Shown piece after piece: positions 31,520 to 40,452 of a stretch of DNA of 64,000 bases (the stretch's first letter is position 1; each line of letters begins with the position of its first letter). The notes beneath the pieces were generated by a model. The model saw nothing but the letters and a program-made list of their open reading frames with translations. It was not told the DNA's origin and made no database searches. Made by a program: the position numbers and the translations under genes. The stretch lies in assembly GCA_002339325.1 (NCBI GenBank), contig DDKK01000001.1:162213-226212 (forward strand). The letters run 5' to 3'. This DNA comes from Nitrospiraceae bacterium UBA2600 (GTDB taxonomy: Bacteria; Nitrospirota; Thermodesulfovibrionia; Thermodesulfovibrionales; Thermodesulfovibrionaceae).

Positions 31520-32848
31520 ATGAAAAAATTGATGAGTCTTCTAATTGTAATTATTATGATGTTGATTATCTCGGCAAATCTTGTATTCTCAGAGGTAGAA
31601 ACACCTGCTCAGCCTCAAGCTGAGCAGGCACAGCCTCAACCAAAGCTTGATTCGGGCGATACGGCATGGATGATTGTGGCAACAGCTCTTGTAATGCTTA
31701 TGACTGTGCCAGGGCTTGCCCTCTTTTACGGTGGTCTTGCAAAAAGAAAAGATGTTCTTAACACTATTGCTATGAGCTTTGTTGCCTACTGCTTGGCAAG
31801 TTTTATATGGATAGCCTATGGATACAGTTTAGCTTTCTCTGGTGACATAGCTGGCATAATTGGTTATCTCGATAAAGCTTTTTTAAGCGGAGTAACAGTC
31901 AGCTCTCTGCAGGGAACAATACCGGAGGTTCTCTTTTCAGTGTTTCAACTTACCTTTGCTGCAATAACTGTTGCACTTATAAGTGGTGCATATATTGAGA
32001 GGATGAGGTTTTCCGCATGGGTTCTTTTCACAATACTATGGGTAAGCCTTGTATATGTGCCAGTTGCCCATTGGGTATGGGGAGGAGGATTCCTCGCCAA
32101 AATGGGTGCTCTTGATTTCGCAGGAGGAACTGTTGTTCACATCAATGCAGGAATAGCAGCACTTGTTGGAGTTTTTATACTTGGTAAGAGAAAAAACACG
32201 CTTTTAGTCCCTAACAATTTAACACTTGTATCAATTGGCGCAGCACTGCTATGGTTTGGATGGTTCGGTTTTAATGCAGGGAGCGCCGCTGCTTCAAACG
32301 GTCTTGCGGCTCAGGCATTCATGAATACAAATATTGCTACCGCCGTTGCAGCTCTTGCTTGGATGTTTACTGAATGGTCCGTAACTAAGAAACCTACCGT
32401 GCTTGGAATAGCCTCTGGAATGATTGCAGGTCTTGTGGCAATCACACCTGCCGCAGGATTTGTTAATATAACAGGTTCGGTGATAATTGGTGCCATCGCA
32501 GGTTTTATATGTTACTTCAGCGTAACTGCTATTAAACCAAAACTCGGATACGACGATGCTCTTGACGTATTTGGAATTCATGGAGTTGCCGGAATAATAG
32601 GTGCAATACTTACAGGAGTGTTTGCTGACCCGTCGATTAATGAAGCAGGAAAGGGTCTTCTTTATGGAAATCCAGGGCAGTTATGGATACAGGCTATAAG
32701 TGTAGTTGTAACAATAATTTACACAGCTATAATGACTGCGTTAATATTTTTAGTTATGCGTATATTCATGAAATTTAGAGTCTCTGAAGAGGAGGAAATT
32801 ATAGGATTAGACTCATCACAGCACAGTGAAAGGGCCTATAATCTATAA
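31520..32848 (+). CDS. amt: Ammonium transporter Amt
   Basis: Trimeric inner-membrane ammonium channel of 442 residues. A cleavable signal sequence (first about 24 residues) and a Pro/Gln-rich linker precede eleven expected membrane helices. LDFAGGTVVHINAG holds the conserved Asp and first pore histidine, and DVFGIHGVAGIIGA holds the second pore histidine; LFWGWF-type segments (LLWFGWFGFNAGS) are typical. It is followed by glnK, whose product blocks Amt. AAGGAGG precedes the ATG. Expression is likely nitrogen-regulated through the sigma-54 promoter upstream of torF. Confidence 0.96.
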   Translation: MKKLMSLLIVIIMMLIISANLVFSEVETPAQPQAEQAQPQPKLDSGDTAWMIVATALVMLMTVPGLALFYGGLAKRKDVLNTIAMSFVAYCLASFIWIAYGYSLAFSGDIAGIIGYLDKAFLSGVTVSSLQGTIPEVLFSVFQLTFAAITVALISGAYIERMRFSAWVLFTILWVSLVYVPVAHWVWGGGFLAKMGALDFAGGTVVHINAGIAALVGVFILGKRKNTLLVPNNLTLVSIGAALLWFGWFGFNAGSAAASNGLAAQAFMNTNIATAVAALAWMFTEWSVTKKPTVLGIASGMIAGLVAITPAAGFVNITGSVIIGAIAGFICYFSVTAIKPKLGYDDALDVFGIHGVAGIIGAILTGVFADPSINEAGKGLLYGNPGQLWIQAISVVVTIIYTAIMTALIFLVMRIFMKFRVSEEEEIIGLDSSQHSERAYNL

Positions 32849-32864
32849 GGAAAGGAGGAATAAA

Positions 32865-33203
32865 ATGAAAAAAATTGAAGCCATAATTAAACCCTTCAAG
32901 TTTGAGGAAGTCAAAGAAGCGCTTGTTCTATCCGGCATTCAGGGAATGACCGTAACAGACGTAAAAGGCTTTGGCAGACAGAAAGGTCATGTAGAGATAT
33001 ACAGAGGCTCTGAACTTGAGGTGCTTTTCATTCCTAAAATAAAAATTGAAGTCGTTGTGCCTGACAGTCTGGTAGAAAAGGTGGTTAAGGTAATTCAAGA
33101 AAAAGCTTACACAGGCAATGTGGGCGATGGAAAAATATTTATTATTCCCGTTGAAGATGCTGTGAGAATAAGGACAAACGAAAAGGGAGAGCAGGCAATA
33201 TAA
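32865..33203 (+). CDS. glnK: PII signal protein GlnK/GlnB family, lacking Tyr51
   Basis: A 112-residue trimeric nitrogen/energy sensor that binds ATP, ADP and 2-oxoglutarate and gates Amt. ATG 32865 is chosen because AAAGGAGG lies just upstream and the protein then aligns residue by residue with GlnK. The T-loop is KGFGRQKGHVEIYRGSELEV: position 51, where proteobacterial PII is uridylylated on tyrosine, is leucine, while Ser49 (the cyanobacterial phosphorylation site) and Tyr46 are present. The C-terminal signature TGNVGDGKIFI is intact. Confidence 0.95.
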   Translation: MKKIEAIIKPFKFEEVKEALVLSGIQGMTVTDVKGFGRQKGHVEIYRGSELEVLFIPKIKIEVVVPDSLVEKVVKVIQEKAYTGNVGDGKIFIIPVEDAVRIRTNEKGEQAI

Positions 33204-33213
33204 AACAAATCAA

Positions 33214-33247
33214 ATGGGGCAGACATTCATGTCTGTCCCCATCATTT
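33214..33247 (+). terminator. Terminator after glnK
   Basis: Long stem ATGGGGCAGACA / TGTCTGTCCCCAT with loop TTCA and one bulged base, followed by a short T-rich tail. It separates the nitrogen operon from the toxin-antitoxin pair. Confidence 0.7.
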
Positions 33248-33274
33248 TAATTCTCTGTAAGTATTTCGGTGTGC

Positions 33275-33280
33275 TATAAT
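33275..33280 (+). promoter_or_regulatory. -10 box of the MntA/HepT pair
   Basis: TATAAT at 33275-33280 lies 9 bases before the ATG at 33290, with no Shine-Dalgarno and only a weak -35. It fits the leaderless layout of other operon heads here. Confidence 0.4.
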
Positions 33281-33289
33281 CTTTAAAGT

Positions 33290-33718
33290 ATGGAAAAACT
33301 GAATAATCTAAAAAAAATTTTTAAAAAATACAACATTGCCCTTGCATACATCTTCGGTTCTCAGAAAGACAATGCCATAAAACTTCTCCAATCAAAATTG
33401 ATACACATCGATGACCCTCTTACAGATATAGATATCGGTGTAGTTTTTGATTTTAACATTGAACAATTAAAGGAAAAGCGTCATATCTATGCGAAACTAT
33501 ATAACGAAATATCTGAAATTTTTAAACCTTATAATTTAGACCTAATATTTCTTCAGGAATGCCACTTTCTACTCCAAATGGAGGCTATAGAGGGTGAGTG
33601 CATCTATAGCATTTCTGAAGAAAAAAGGGACAATTATGAAATGGAAATTTTAAGAAAGTATCCTGATTTTAGATATCTCTACAATAAATTTCTCGAAGAG
33701 TCTTTAGAAGAGTATTAA
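33290..33718 (+). CDS. MntA-type nucleotidyltransferase antitoxin
   Basis: A 142-residue minimal nucleotidyltransferase. The motif is G23-S24 in YIFGS followed by D46-x-D48 in LTDIDIGVVFD; 21 residues separate them, more than the about ten usual in MntA, due to an inserted charged stretch. In HepT/MntA systems this protein AMPylates or protects against the HepT ribonuclease. The hepT-like gene begins 2 bases after its stop. A role as an independent nucleotidyltransferase is possible but the pairing is characteristic. Confidence 0.82.
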   Translation: MEKLNNLKKIFKKYNIALAYIFGSQKDNAIKLLQSKLIHIDDPLTDIDIGVVFDFNIEQLKEKRHIYAKLYNEISEIFKPYNLDLIFLQECHFLLQMEAIEGECIYSISEEKRDNYEMEILRKYPDFRYLYNKFLEESLEEY

Positions 33719-33720
33719 CG

Positions 33721-34146
33721 ATGATTAACAGAGATTTAATTAGAGAACGACTTGCCATGATGATAAGTTTTAATAAAGAGATGAAAAATCTAAGCAAATT
33801 AGAAATAGATGAATTCATGGCGAACAAATTAAATTCAGCAGCTGCTGAGAGTTTTTTAAGGAGGACACTTGAAGCAATTTTTGACATTGGCAGACATATC
33901 TTAGCTAAAAAAGGCTTTATAGAATTTTCTAAAGAATACAAATCTATTGCAATTGGATTAAACAAAATTGGCGTTATAGACGAACAGCTTAAGGAAAAAC
34001 TTGTACAAATGGCAGGCTACAGAAACAGATTAGTTCATATGTATCACGTAGTTACAGAAGAAGAACTATATGATATAATTAAAAACGATTTAGCCGACAT
34101 TGATAAATTTATAAGAGTCATAAAAAAATTTGTCTCGTCTGGGTGA
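33721..34146 (+). CDS. HepT-type HEPN ribonuclease toxin
   Basis: A 141-residue helical HEPN protein. The active-site motif R101-x4-H106-x-Y108 (YRNRLVHMYHV) matches HepT, where the tyrosine is the site modified by the MntA partner. Length and helix content fit. Expected to cleave RNA when freed from MntA. The pair is inserted between the glnK terminator and the sigma-54 activator gene, so it may be an acquired module, though its base composition does not stand out. Confidence 0.85.
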   Translation: MINRDLIRERLAMMISFNKEMKNLSKLEIDEFMANKLNSAAAESFLRRTLEAIFDIGRHILAKKGFIEFSKEYKSIAIGLNKIGVIDEQLKEKLVQMAGYRNRLVHMYHVVTEEELYDIIKNDLADIDKFIRVIKKFVSSG

Positions 34147-34170
34147 CAACTCTTCGCTTCAATTCATTTC

Positions 34171-34199
34171 TTGACCAAAGAGACTTCTAATGTTATAAT
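34171..34199 (+). promoter_or_regulatory. Sigma-70 promoter of the sigma-54 activator gene
   Basis: TTGACC (34171-34176), a 17-base spacer and a perfect TATAAT (34194-34199) make the best sigma-70 match in the window. The start site is about 34206, giving a 25-base leader. Confidence 0.75.
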
Positions 34200-34206
34200 A
34201 ATTTAT

Positions 34207-34222
34207 CGGCAAATGTTTGCCG
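34207..34222 (+). promoter_or_regulatory. Hairpin/operator at the transcript start of the activator gene
   Basis: CGGCAAATGTTTGCCG is a perfect 7-base inverted repeat around TG, lying right at the predicted transcript start and before the ATG at 34231. There is no Shine-Dalgarno. It could be an operator covering the start site or a 5' stabilising stem. Confidence 0.5.
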
Positions 34223-34230
34223 TCCTTTAG

Positions 34231-35766
34231 ATGAAAAGAGTTGAAAACATAGAATTAAAAGCTCTCTTTGAAGTAAGCCGGGTTCTTACGTCTTCTTTCA
34301 ATCTCGAAAAAAATCTATATGCTGTTCTTGAGATTTTATCTAAAGAACTGGATATGCGAAGAGGAAGCGTATTTATTTATGACCGAAAAACAGAAGAGAT
34401 TAGTATAGTTACCGCCTATGGTTTAACAGAAGAAGAAATGAGCAGGGGAAAATACCGAATTGGTGAAGGAATAGTGGGAAAAGTTATAGAAACAGGTTTG
34501 TCCATGTTTATTCCCGATATTGAGAAAGAACCTCAATTTCTCAATAAAACCGGAAGCCGTCCCGATAAAAAAGGAATTTCATTTTTGTGTGTGCCTATAA
34601 AAATAGAAGAAGAAATTCTTGGCGTTTTATCAGCAGACAGGATATATTCTGAAGAAAAGGGCAATCTCGATGACGACCTAAGAGTTTTGTCAGTGGTTGC
34701 ATCCCTTATTGGACAGTTTATAAAACTTTGGGAAAGCTATAAATCAATCGAAGACGAAAACTTGATACTTCGGGCACAACTAAAAGAAAGATATAATTTT
34801 CCAAATCTTGTTGGACAATCTCCATCCTTTCAAGCAGTGCTTAAAACTGTTATGAAAGTGGCAGCGACAGATGCAACGGTATTGTTATTTGGAGAATCTG
34901 GCACAGGTAAAGAACTCATTGCCAAGACCATTCACTTCCAAAGCAAAAGAGCAAAAAGTCCCTTTGTCGCTATAAACTGTGCAGCTATTCCCGAGGCTCT
35001 TCTTGAAGCAGAGCTCTTTGGTTCTGAAAAGGGAGCTTTTACGGGCGCTGTAAAGAGAGTTGGCAAATTCGAACAGGCAAATGGGGGTACGATTTTTCTT
35101 GATGAAGTGGGAGAATTACCACTATCCCTTCAGCCTAAATTACTAAGAGTATTACAAGAAAGAACAGTCGAACCATTAGGTTCCTCAAAAACAGTTAGGG
35201 TTGACGTAAGAATAATTTCAGCGACAAATAAAGACCTTGCTGAAGAGATAAGAAAAGGAAGCTTCAGAGAAGACCTTTTCTGGAGGCTAAATGTTATTCC
35301 AATTTATATACCTCCTCTTAGAGAACGAAAAGAAGATATTCCTCTGCTCGTTGAATATTACCTTAAGAGCTTCGCTAATATCTATAAAAAAAATGTTTCC
35401 ATTGATAATGAAGCATTGAAGATACTCATCAACTACGAATGGCCTGGAAATGTAAGAGAACTTGCCAATACAATCGAAAGGCTTGTTGTTATGACAGATA
35501 ATAACAAAATAAGGGTTTATGACCTTCCTGATACTGTAAGAGGTGTTTATAAGTTTAAATCTTATCTTTCGGGGGAGCTAAAACTTCCAACTGAAGTTGA
35601 AGAGCTTGAGAGGATAAGAATTATGGATACCCTTCCCAAGTTTAAATATAACATTAGAAAAACAGCCAGGGCTTTAGGCCTTACGGAAAGACAACTTAAC
35701 TATCGGATAAAGAAATACGGTATAGTTATAAAAAAAGGAGTAAATCTCTATGATAGCGATAATTAA
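34231..35766 (+). CDS. NifA-like sigma-54-dependent activator (GAF-AAA+-Fis HTH)
   Basis: A 511-residue enhancer-binding protein. An N-terminal GAF domain (about 15-170; GEGIVGKVIETG) is followed by the AAA+ domain with Walker A GESGTGKE near 221-228, the sigma-54-contacting GAFTGA loop near 268-273, Walker B GTIFLDEVGELP and the arginine-finger region, then a Fis-type helix-turn-helix (TARALGLTERQLNYRIKKYG). The domain order matches NifA, but without nif genes here the nitrogen operon 1-3 kb upstream is a better guess at its target. It overlaps the amidotransferase gene by 17 bases. Confidence 0.9.
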   Translation: MKRVENIELKALFEVSRVLTSSFNLEKNLYAVLEILSKELDMRRGSVFIYDRKTEEISIVTAYGLTEEEMSRGKYRIGEGIVGKVIETGLSMFIPDIEKEPQFLNKTGSRPDKKGISFLCVPIKIEEEILGVLSADRIYSEEKGNLDDDLRVLSVVASLIGQFIKLWESYKSIEDENLILRAQLKERYNFPNLVGQSPSFQAVLKTVMKVAATDATVLLFGESGTGKELIAKTIHFQSKRAKSPFVAINCAAIPEALLEAELFGSEKGAFTGAVKRVGKFEQANGGTIFLDEVGELPLSLQPKLLRVLQERTVEPLGSSKTVRVDVRIISATNKDLAEEIRKGSFREDLFWRLNVIPIYIPPLRERKEDIPLLVEYYLKSFANIYKKNVSIDNEALKILINYEWPGNVRELANTIERLVVMTDNNKIRVYDLPDTVRGVYKFKSYLSGELKLPTEVEELERIRIMDTLPKFKYNIRKTARALGLTERQLNYRIKKYGIVIKKGVNLYDSDN

Positions 35767-36445
35767 AAATGTGAGAAGCGAAGGTCCTGGAACCATAGAG
35801 AGATATCTTATTGAAAATAAAATCTCCTACAGAATCTTTGAGGCAGAGGATGGTGAAACTCCCTCAACTCTTGAAAATTATAAAGGCCTTGTTGTTTTGG
35901 GAGGGCCTATGGGTGTCTATGAAATGGAAAAATATCCGGGTTTAAAGGTCATTTCAAGACTAATAAGAGAAGCAATCAATAGAAATCTGAAGGTTCTCGG
36001 AATATGCTTAGGAGCTCAACTTATCGCCCATACTCTTGGTGCAGAGGTTTATAAAGGTCATGGAGAGGAGATTGGATGGCATGAAGTGGAACTTACAGGC
36101 GAGGCATTAAGAGACCCGCTTATGCTTTCCCTTGCTAAACATCCTTCCGTAGGCGATATATGGAAAAAATTTAAAGTTTTTCACTGGCATGGTGATACTT
36201 TTGATTTACCCTTAGGAGCTATACATCTTGCCCGGTCTGCTCTCTATGAAAATCAAGCCTTCAAATATAAAAACAATGTTTATGCCCTGCAGTTTCACAT
36301 TGAAGTAACAAAGGAATTACTTAATGAATGGTTTGAAGACCACCCATTAGGGAAAAATATCCTCAAAGAATCAGAAAAAATAATGGCTGAGTATTCACAG
36401 AGGGCAGAAAATTTTTATAAAGCTTTCTTTGCTAACTTAGTATAG
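35750..36445 (+). CDS. Class I glutamine amidotransferase (GMP synthase-like)
   Basis: A 231-residue stand-alone glutaminase-type protein. The nucleophile elbow is LGICLGAQLIAHTLGAEV, the oxyanion region LVVLGGPMGVYE, and the catalytic histidine-glutamate pair lies in ALQFHIEVT. It resembles the amidotransferase half of GMP synthase but lacks the ATP pyrophosphatase half. Relatives act in gamma-glutamyl amine breakdown or as unassigned amidotransferases. Translation overlaps the sigma-54 activator gene, with AAGGAG upstream, pointing to nitrogen metabolism. Confidence 0.82.
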   Translation: MIAIIKNVRSEGPGTIERYLIENKISYRIFEAEDGETPSTLENYKGLVVLGGPMGVYEMEKYPGLKVISRLIREAINRNLKVLGICLGAQLIAHTLGAEVYKGHGEEIGWHEVELTGEALRDPLMLSLAKHPSVGDIWKKFKVFHWHGDTFDLPLGAIHLARSALYENQAFKYKNNVYALQFHIEVTKELLNEWFEDHPLGKNILKESEKIMAEYSQRAENFYKAFFANLV

Positions 36446-36484
36446 AATTGACAAGCCTTTAGATTTAAGGGCAGAATAAGACTG

Positions 36485-38857
36485 ATGTTAAAAAACTTCG
36501 AAATCCCCATCAAAGGCATGACATGCGCAGCATGTGCGCAGGCAATTCAGAGGGCATTAAGTAAGGTTGAAGGGGTTGTAAGGGCTGAAGTAAATCTGCT
36601 TACCGAAAAAGCCTCTGTTCAGGTAGAGGAACATGTAGACATACATCGTTTAATAAGTATTGTCAGGGCAACAGGATACGATATAGGCAAAACAACTTTA
36701 TACCTTCAGGCAAATGAATTAGATGCTGAAATTGAAAAACTAATAAGGACTGAACTCTCAAGAATTGACGGCATAGTTGATATTAAAGCCGATAGAGTAA
36801 ATAAAAACTTACTAATCGACTACATCCCTACACTAACAGAGGAAGAGAGAGTTCTGTCTATTTTTAAGACCATCGGAATAAAGGTAAATAAATATACCGA
36901 TACATTTTCAGCAAAGGAAGAAAAGATAAAACATTTTAAAAAGCTTAAAAGAGACTTACTGATAAGCTTTCTTTTTACCTTGCCTGTTTTTATCGGCAGT
37001 ATGTTCAATGTGCCAGTTTTGAAGGAAGGAATCATTCAACTTCTCTTTACTACGCCTGTTCAGTTTTTTACAGGACTCAGATTCCACAGGCTTGCCATAA
37101 TTGCCTTAAGACATGGAACTGCTAATATGAACAGTCTTGTTAGTCTTGGAACAAATGCAGCATATTTCTACAGTCTTGCATTGCTTATTTTAGGAAATCA
37201 CGGTGGACATTTTTATTTTGAAACCTCTGCAGTAATAATTACTCTAATACTTTTCGGCAGAACCCTTGAGGAAAAAGCTAAAACCAAGACATCGGAAGCT
37301 CTGGAAAAACTGATGCAAATTCAACCTAAAAGAGCAACTGTTATAAGAGAGGGAAAAGAGAGGGAAATAGACATTGAAGAAGTTATGATAGGCGATGTTG
37401 TAATAGTCAAACAATCTGAGAAGATTCCAGTAGATGGGATAATTCTTGAAGGCGATGCAACTATTGATGAGTCTATGATTACAGGTGAGCCCATACCTGT
37501 TGAAAAATCTCGTGGTGAAAAGGTAATCGGCGGGACAATCCTGCTCAATGGTGTAATTAAAGTAGAAGCAAGGTCTGTTGGAAAAGACGCTCTTCTCAGT
37601 CAGATAATTAAACTAATCGAAGATGCTCAAACTGGAAAACCTCCTGTTCAAAGACTTGCCGACAAGATTTCCGCCATCTTTGTCCCTGCTGTTATAACAA
37701 TAGCTGTCTTAACTTTTGCAATGTGGCTACTTTTTTCTGGAGAAATATCGATGGCCTTAAGCAACTGCATTGCTGTTTTGATAATTGCCTGTCCCTGCGC
37801 TCTCGGACTTGCAACTCCTACGGCAATAATGGTTGCCTCAGGAAGAGCCGCAAAAGAGGGAATTTTAATAAGAAATGTCGAAAAACTTGAAGAAGCCGGG
37901 AAAATTGAAATACTTTTTTCTGATAAAACAGGAACTCTAACTCAGGGAAAACCGGAAGTAATTAAAGTCATATACATTGATGGAACTGACATGGAAATAT
38001 TAAAACTCGTTGCTTCCGCTGAAAAGTACTCTGAACATCCTCTTGCTAAGGCTATAATTCGTTATTGTGCAAGAGAAGGAGTTTACTCAGAGGAACCTGA
38101 CAAATTTGAAGTAATTGTTGGAGGAGGAATATCAGCACAGGTTACTGACTCCAAAGGAATACAGAGAAATATTCTCATAGGAAGTGGGAAACTAATGCAG
38201 AAGAGAGATATAGAATTACCTGAAGTTTCCCAGTCAGAGCCCTTTACAGCCGTTTATGTTGCCATAGATGGTCAGATAAAAGCCATATTTCTTATTTCAG
38301 ACCCTCTAAGAGAGGAGTCAAGGGAGACCGTAAGAGAGTTACATAAATTAGGTGTAGAAATAGCAATAATTACAGGAGACAGCGAAGCTACTGCCAAGGC
38401 AGTGGCTGAAAAATTAGGAATTAAGAGATATTTTGCAGGAGTGCTACCGAATGAAAAGGCAAAGATTATAAGAAAATTTAGAGTCACAGAGAGGAAAAAC
38501 GTGGCTATGGTGGGCGATGGAATAAATGATGCACCTGCTCTGGCAGAGGCAACAGTAGGAATTGCAATGGGAAGTGGAACAGACATTGCAATCCATACAG
38601 CTGATGTCACTCTTATGAAAGGTGGTCTAAAAGGTGTTCCTAAGCTGATTAATATGAGCAGAGTTACTCTGAAAACTATAAAAGAAAATCTATTCTGGGC
38701 TTTTATTTATAACATAATTGGCATACCTGTTGCAGCTGGAGTGCTTTATCTTTTCGGAGGACCGCTTCTAAATCCAATGATTGCATCTCTTGCAATGTCT
38801 CTTAGTTCTGTCTCAGTAGTTAGTAATTCACTGAGACTGAAAAAAAGAAAAATATAA
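36485..38857 (+). CDS. copA: Copper-exporting P1B-type ATPase CopA
   Basis: A 790-residue heavy-metal pump. The first metal-binding domain has GMTCAAC (C14, C17); a second domain-like stretch (about 75-150) has lost its cysteines. The membrane metal site is CPCALG near 436-441, the phosphorylated aspartate is in SDKTGTLT, TGEPIPVEK is the actuator loop and GDGINDAPA near 677 the hinge. About eight membrane helices are expected, ending with SSVSVVSNSLRL, typical of Cu+ pumps. It follows the amidotransferase gene by 39 bases; silver may also be exported. Confidence 0.94.
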   Translation: MLKNFEIPIKGMTCAACAQAIQRALSKVEGVVRAEVNLLTEKASVQVEEHVDIHRLISIVRATGYDIGKTTLYLQANELDAEIEKLIRTELSRIDGIVDIKADRVNKNLLIDYIPTLTEEERVLSIFKTIGIKVNKYTDTFSAKEEKIKHFKKLKRDLLISFLFTLPVFIGSMFNVPVLKEGIIQLLFTTPVQFFTGLRFHRLAIIALRHGTANMNSLVSLGTNAAYFYSLALLILGNHGGHFYFETSAVIITLILFGRTLEEKAKTKTSEALEKLMQIQPKRATVIREGKEREIDIEEVMIGDVVIVKQSEKIPVDGIILEGDATIDESMITGEPIPVEKSRGEKVIGGTILLNGVIKVEARSVGKDALLSQIIKLIEDAQTGKPPVQRLADKISAIFVPAVITIAVLTFAMWLLFSGEISMALSNCIAVLIIACPCALGLATPTAIMVASGRAAKEGILIRNVEKLEEAGKIEILFSDKTGTLTQGKPEVIKVIYIDGTDMEILKLVASAEKYSEHPLAKAIIRYCAREGVYSEEPDKFEVIVGGGISAQVTDSKGIQRNILIGSGKLMQKRDIELPEVSQSEPFTAVYVAIDGQIKAIFLISDPLREESRETVRELHKLGVEIAIITGDSEATAKAVAEKLGIKRYFAGVLPNEKAKIIRKFRVTERKNVAMVGDGINDAPALAEATVGIAMGSGTDIAIHTADVTLMKGGLKGVPKLINMSRVTLKTIKENLFWAFIYNIIGIPVAAGVLYLFGGPLLNPMIASLAMSLSSVSVVSNSLRLKKRKI

Positions 38858-38872
38858 AAATACTTATCGTTT

Positions 38873-40429
38873 TTAATTACCCTTTGTAATCCAAGAAGAT
38901 ATTATTTTGTCATAGTCGTAGAGGTCATCAAAGAAGATGAGTTCCGAACTTTTAACAACCGTTGTGAAATATAAAATATATACAGGAATTGGGGTTTTCA
39001 GATTTATATGATAGGTTGTATCAGCCTTAAGCACCTCTTTTAATCTCTCTTCATTCCATTCTTTAAGAGTATTATTTTTTATTAGAGCTGTTGCTAAATC
39101 ATAGGCCTTCTCTACCCTGATACAACCTGAACTGAAAGCTCTTTTTCGGTGGTTAAAAAGTCTTTTATCGGGAGTATCGTGAAGGTAAACATCAAAATTA
39201 TTTGGCATGTGAAATTTTATTTTGCCAAGAGCATTTCTATTGCCTGATTTTTGAACGAGTTTAAAGGGGAAGTTATCTTCACTGTACTGACTCCAGTCAA
39301 CTTCAAGTGGGTCTATCTCCTTGCTATCCTGATAAATTCTTATTTTATCCTTTACTGCATATTGAGGATTTTTCTTTATTCTCGGAAGAATATCTTTTGC
39401 TGCAATCTTTTGGGGTACATACCACTCTGGATTAATAACAACCTGAGTAATTTTGCTAAAAAGCAAAGGTGTTGGTCTAAAATCTTCTCTGTAATTTTTG
39501 CCAACTATTATTGCACTTTCAAGAACTGTCTTACCTTTATCAATAAACTTTAACTCATAGGAAGGAATATTCACAAGAATATATCTTTCTCCTAAGTCTT
39601 CAGGTAACCATCTATACTTCTCAAGATTTATCTTTATCTTGAGCACTCGTTCGGCAATTGACATATTAAGAGCCTGTAGAGTGCTTTTACCTATAACTCC
39701 ATCAACCTCTAAATTGTGCCTTTTCTGAAAATTTTCAATGGCTTGCTTTAGTTTTTGATTAAAATAAGGAGATTCCTCTGGCTCATCAAAAAAGCCCAAA
39801 ATTCTTAGTTTCTTCTTGACAAGAGGGATTTGTTCGTCCATATCACCCAATCTTAACTTGGCTTTAATTTGTATTTTTCCCTTTATGTCTTTTCCCTCTA
39901 AAGTAAGAATTTTCCTGAACTCTTCTTTTAATTGAAGATATCCCTCGTGTTTTGGCGATAACTCTTTGAAAAGGTCTTTTAGCCTGTCTTCTCTAACAAG
40001 AGTTGCAAGAGTTTTAATAACTCGGTCTTCCTTTCTTGGAAAGTCCCACCTTTCAAATACTTTGCTTGGAGATACAACTCCATAATAGGTATGATAGGCC
40101 AGTTTTATTAGAATTTTTGTGAGCCTAAGTTCATCGTCCCTATTAATTCTTTTTAACTCTCTTAGGTATCGGTCTGGATTGAGGCCTTCGTATTTAGAGT
40201 GGTCAATTAAAGTTTCAAGTTCTGCAATTCTCTTGTTGTTCCATATTCTCTGGTAATCTAAAGATTTTAATAATTCATTTAGCCTTAAACAGTAAAAATC
40301 TTTGGGATTACATTTTTCGGCAATTCTCTGTGAGTTTGCATGGGCAACACTTTCGAAATACAGGAAAAGGCAGAGCAAACTAAAAAAACTAATAGTTTTT
40401 CCTATCTCTCTGGAGAATAAGCATTTCAT
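38873..40429 (-). CDS. YcbB/LdtD-type L,D-transpeptidase
   Basis: A 518-residue periplasmic enzyme that makes 3-3 peptidoglycan cross-links. A signal peptide/anchor covers the first about 30 residues, a scaffold domain follows, a peptidoglycan-binding domain lies near 195-265 (FNQKLKQAIENFQKRHNLEV), and the YkuD catalytic domain holds the histidine in VYLHDTP and the nucleophile cysteine in FSSGCIRVE. Domain order matches E. coli LdtD. It lies 23 bases downstream of the DUF5661-like gene on the same strand. Confidence 0.9.
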   Translation of the reverse strand: MKCLFSREIGKTISFFSLLCLFLYFESVAHANSQRIAEKCNPKDFYCLRLNELLKSLDYQRIWNNKRIAELETLIDHSKYEGLNPDRYLRELKRINRDDELRLTKILIKLAYHTYYGVVSPSKVFERWDFPRKEDRVIKTLATLVREDRLKDLFKELSPKHEGYLQLKEEFRKILTLEGKDIKGKIQIKAKLRLGDMDEQIPLVKKKLRILGFFDEPEESPYFNQKLKQAIENFQKRHNLEVDGVIGKSTLQALNMSIAERVLKIKINLEKYRWLPEDLGERYILVNIPSYELKFIDKGKTVLESAIIVGKNYREDFRPTPLLFSKITQVVINPEWYVPQKIAAKDILPRIKKNPQYAVKDKIRIYQDSKEIDPLEVDWSQYSEDNFPFKLVQKSGNRNALGKIKFHMPNNFDVYLHDTPDKRLFNHRKRAFSSGCIRVEKAYDLATALIKNNTLKEWNEERLKEVLKADTTYHINLKTPIPVYILYFTTVVKSSELIFFDDLYDYDKIISSWITKGN

Positions 40430-40452
40430 AAAAAAATAGGAGGATATAGATT

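Noticed and set aside
34231..35766. True NifA regulator of nitrogen fixation
   Set aside because: Domain order fits, but no nif genes are present in the window and the conserved NifA interdomain cysteines are not seen, so only NifA-like is claimed.
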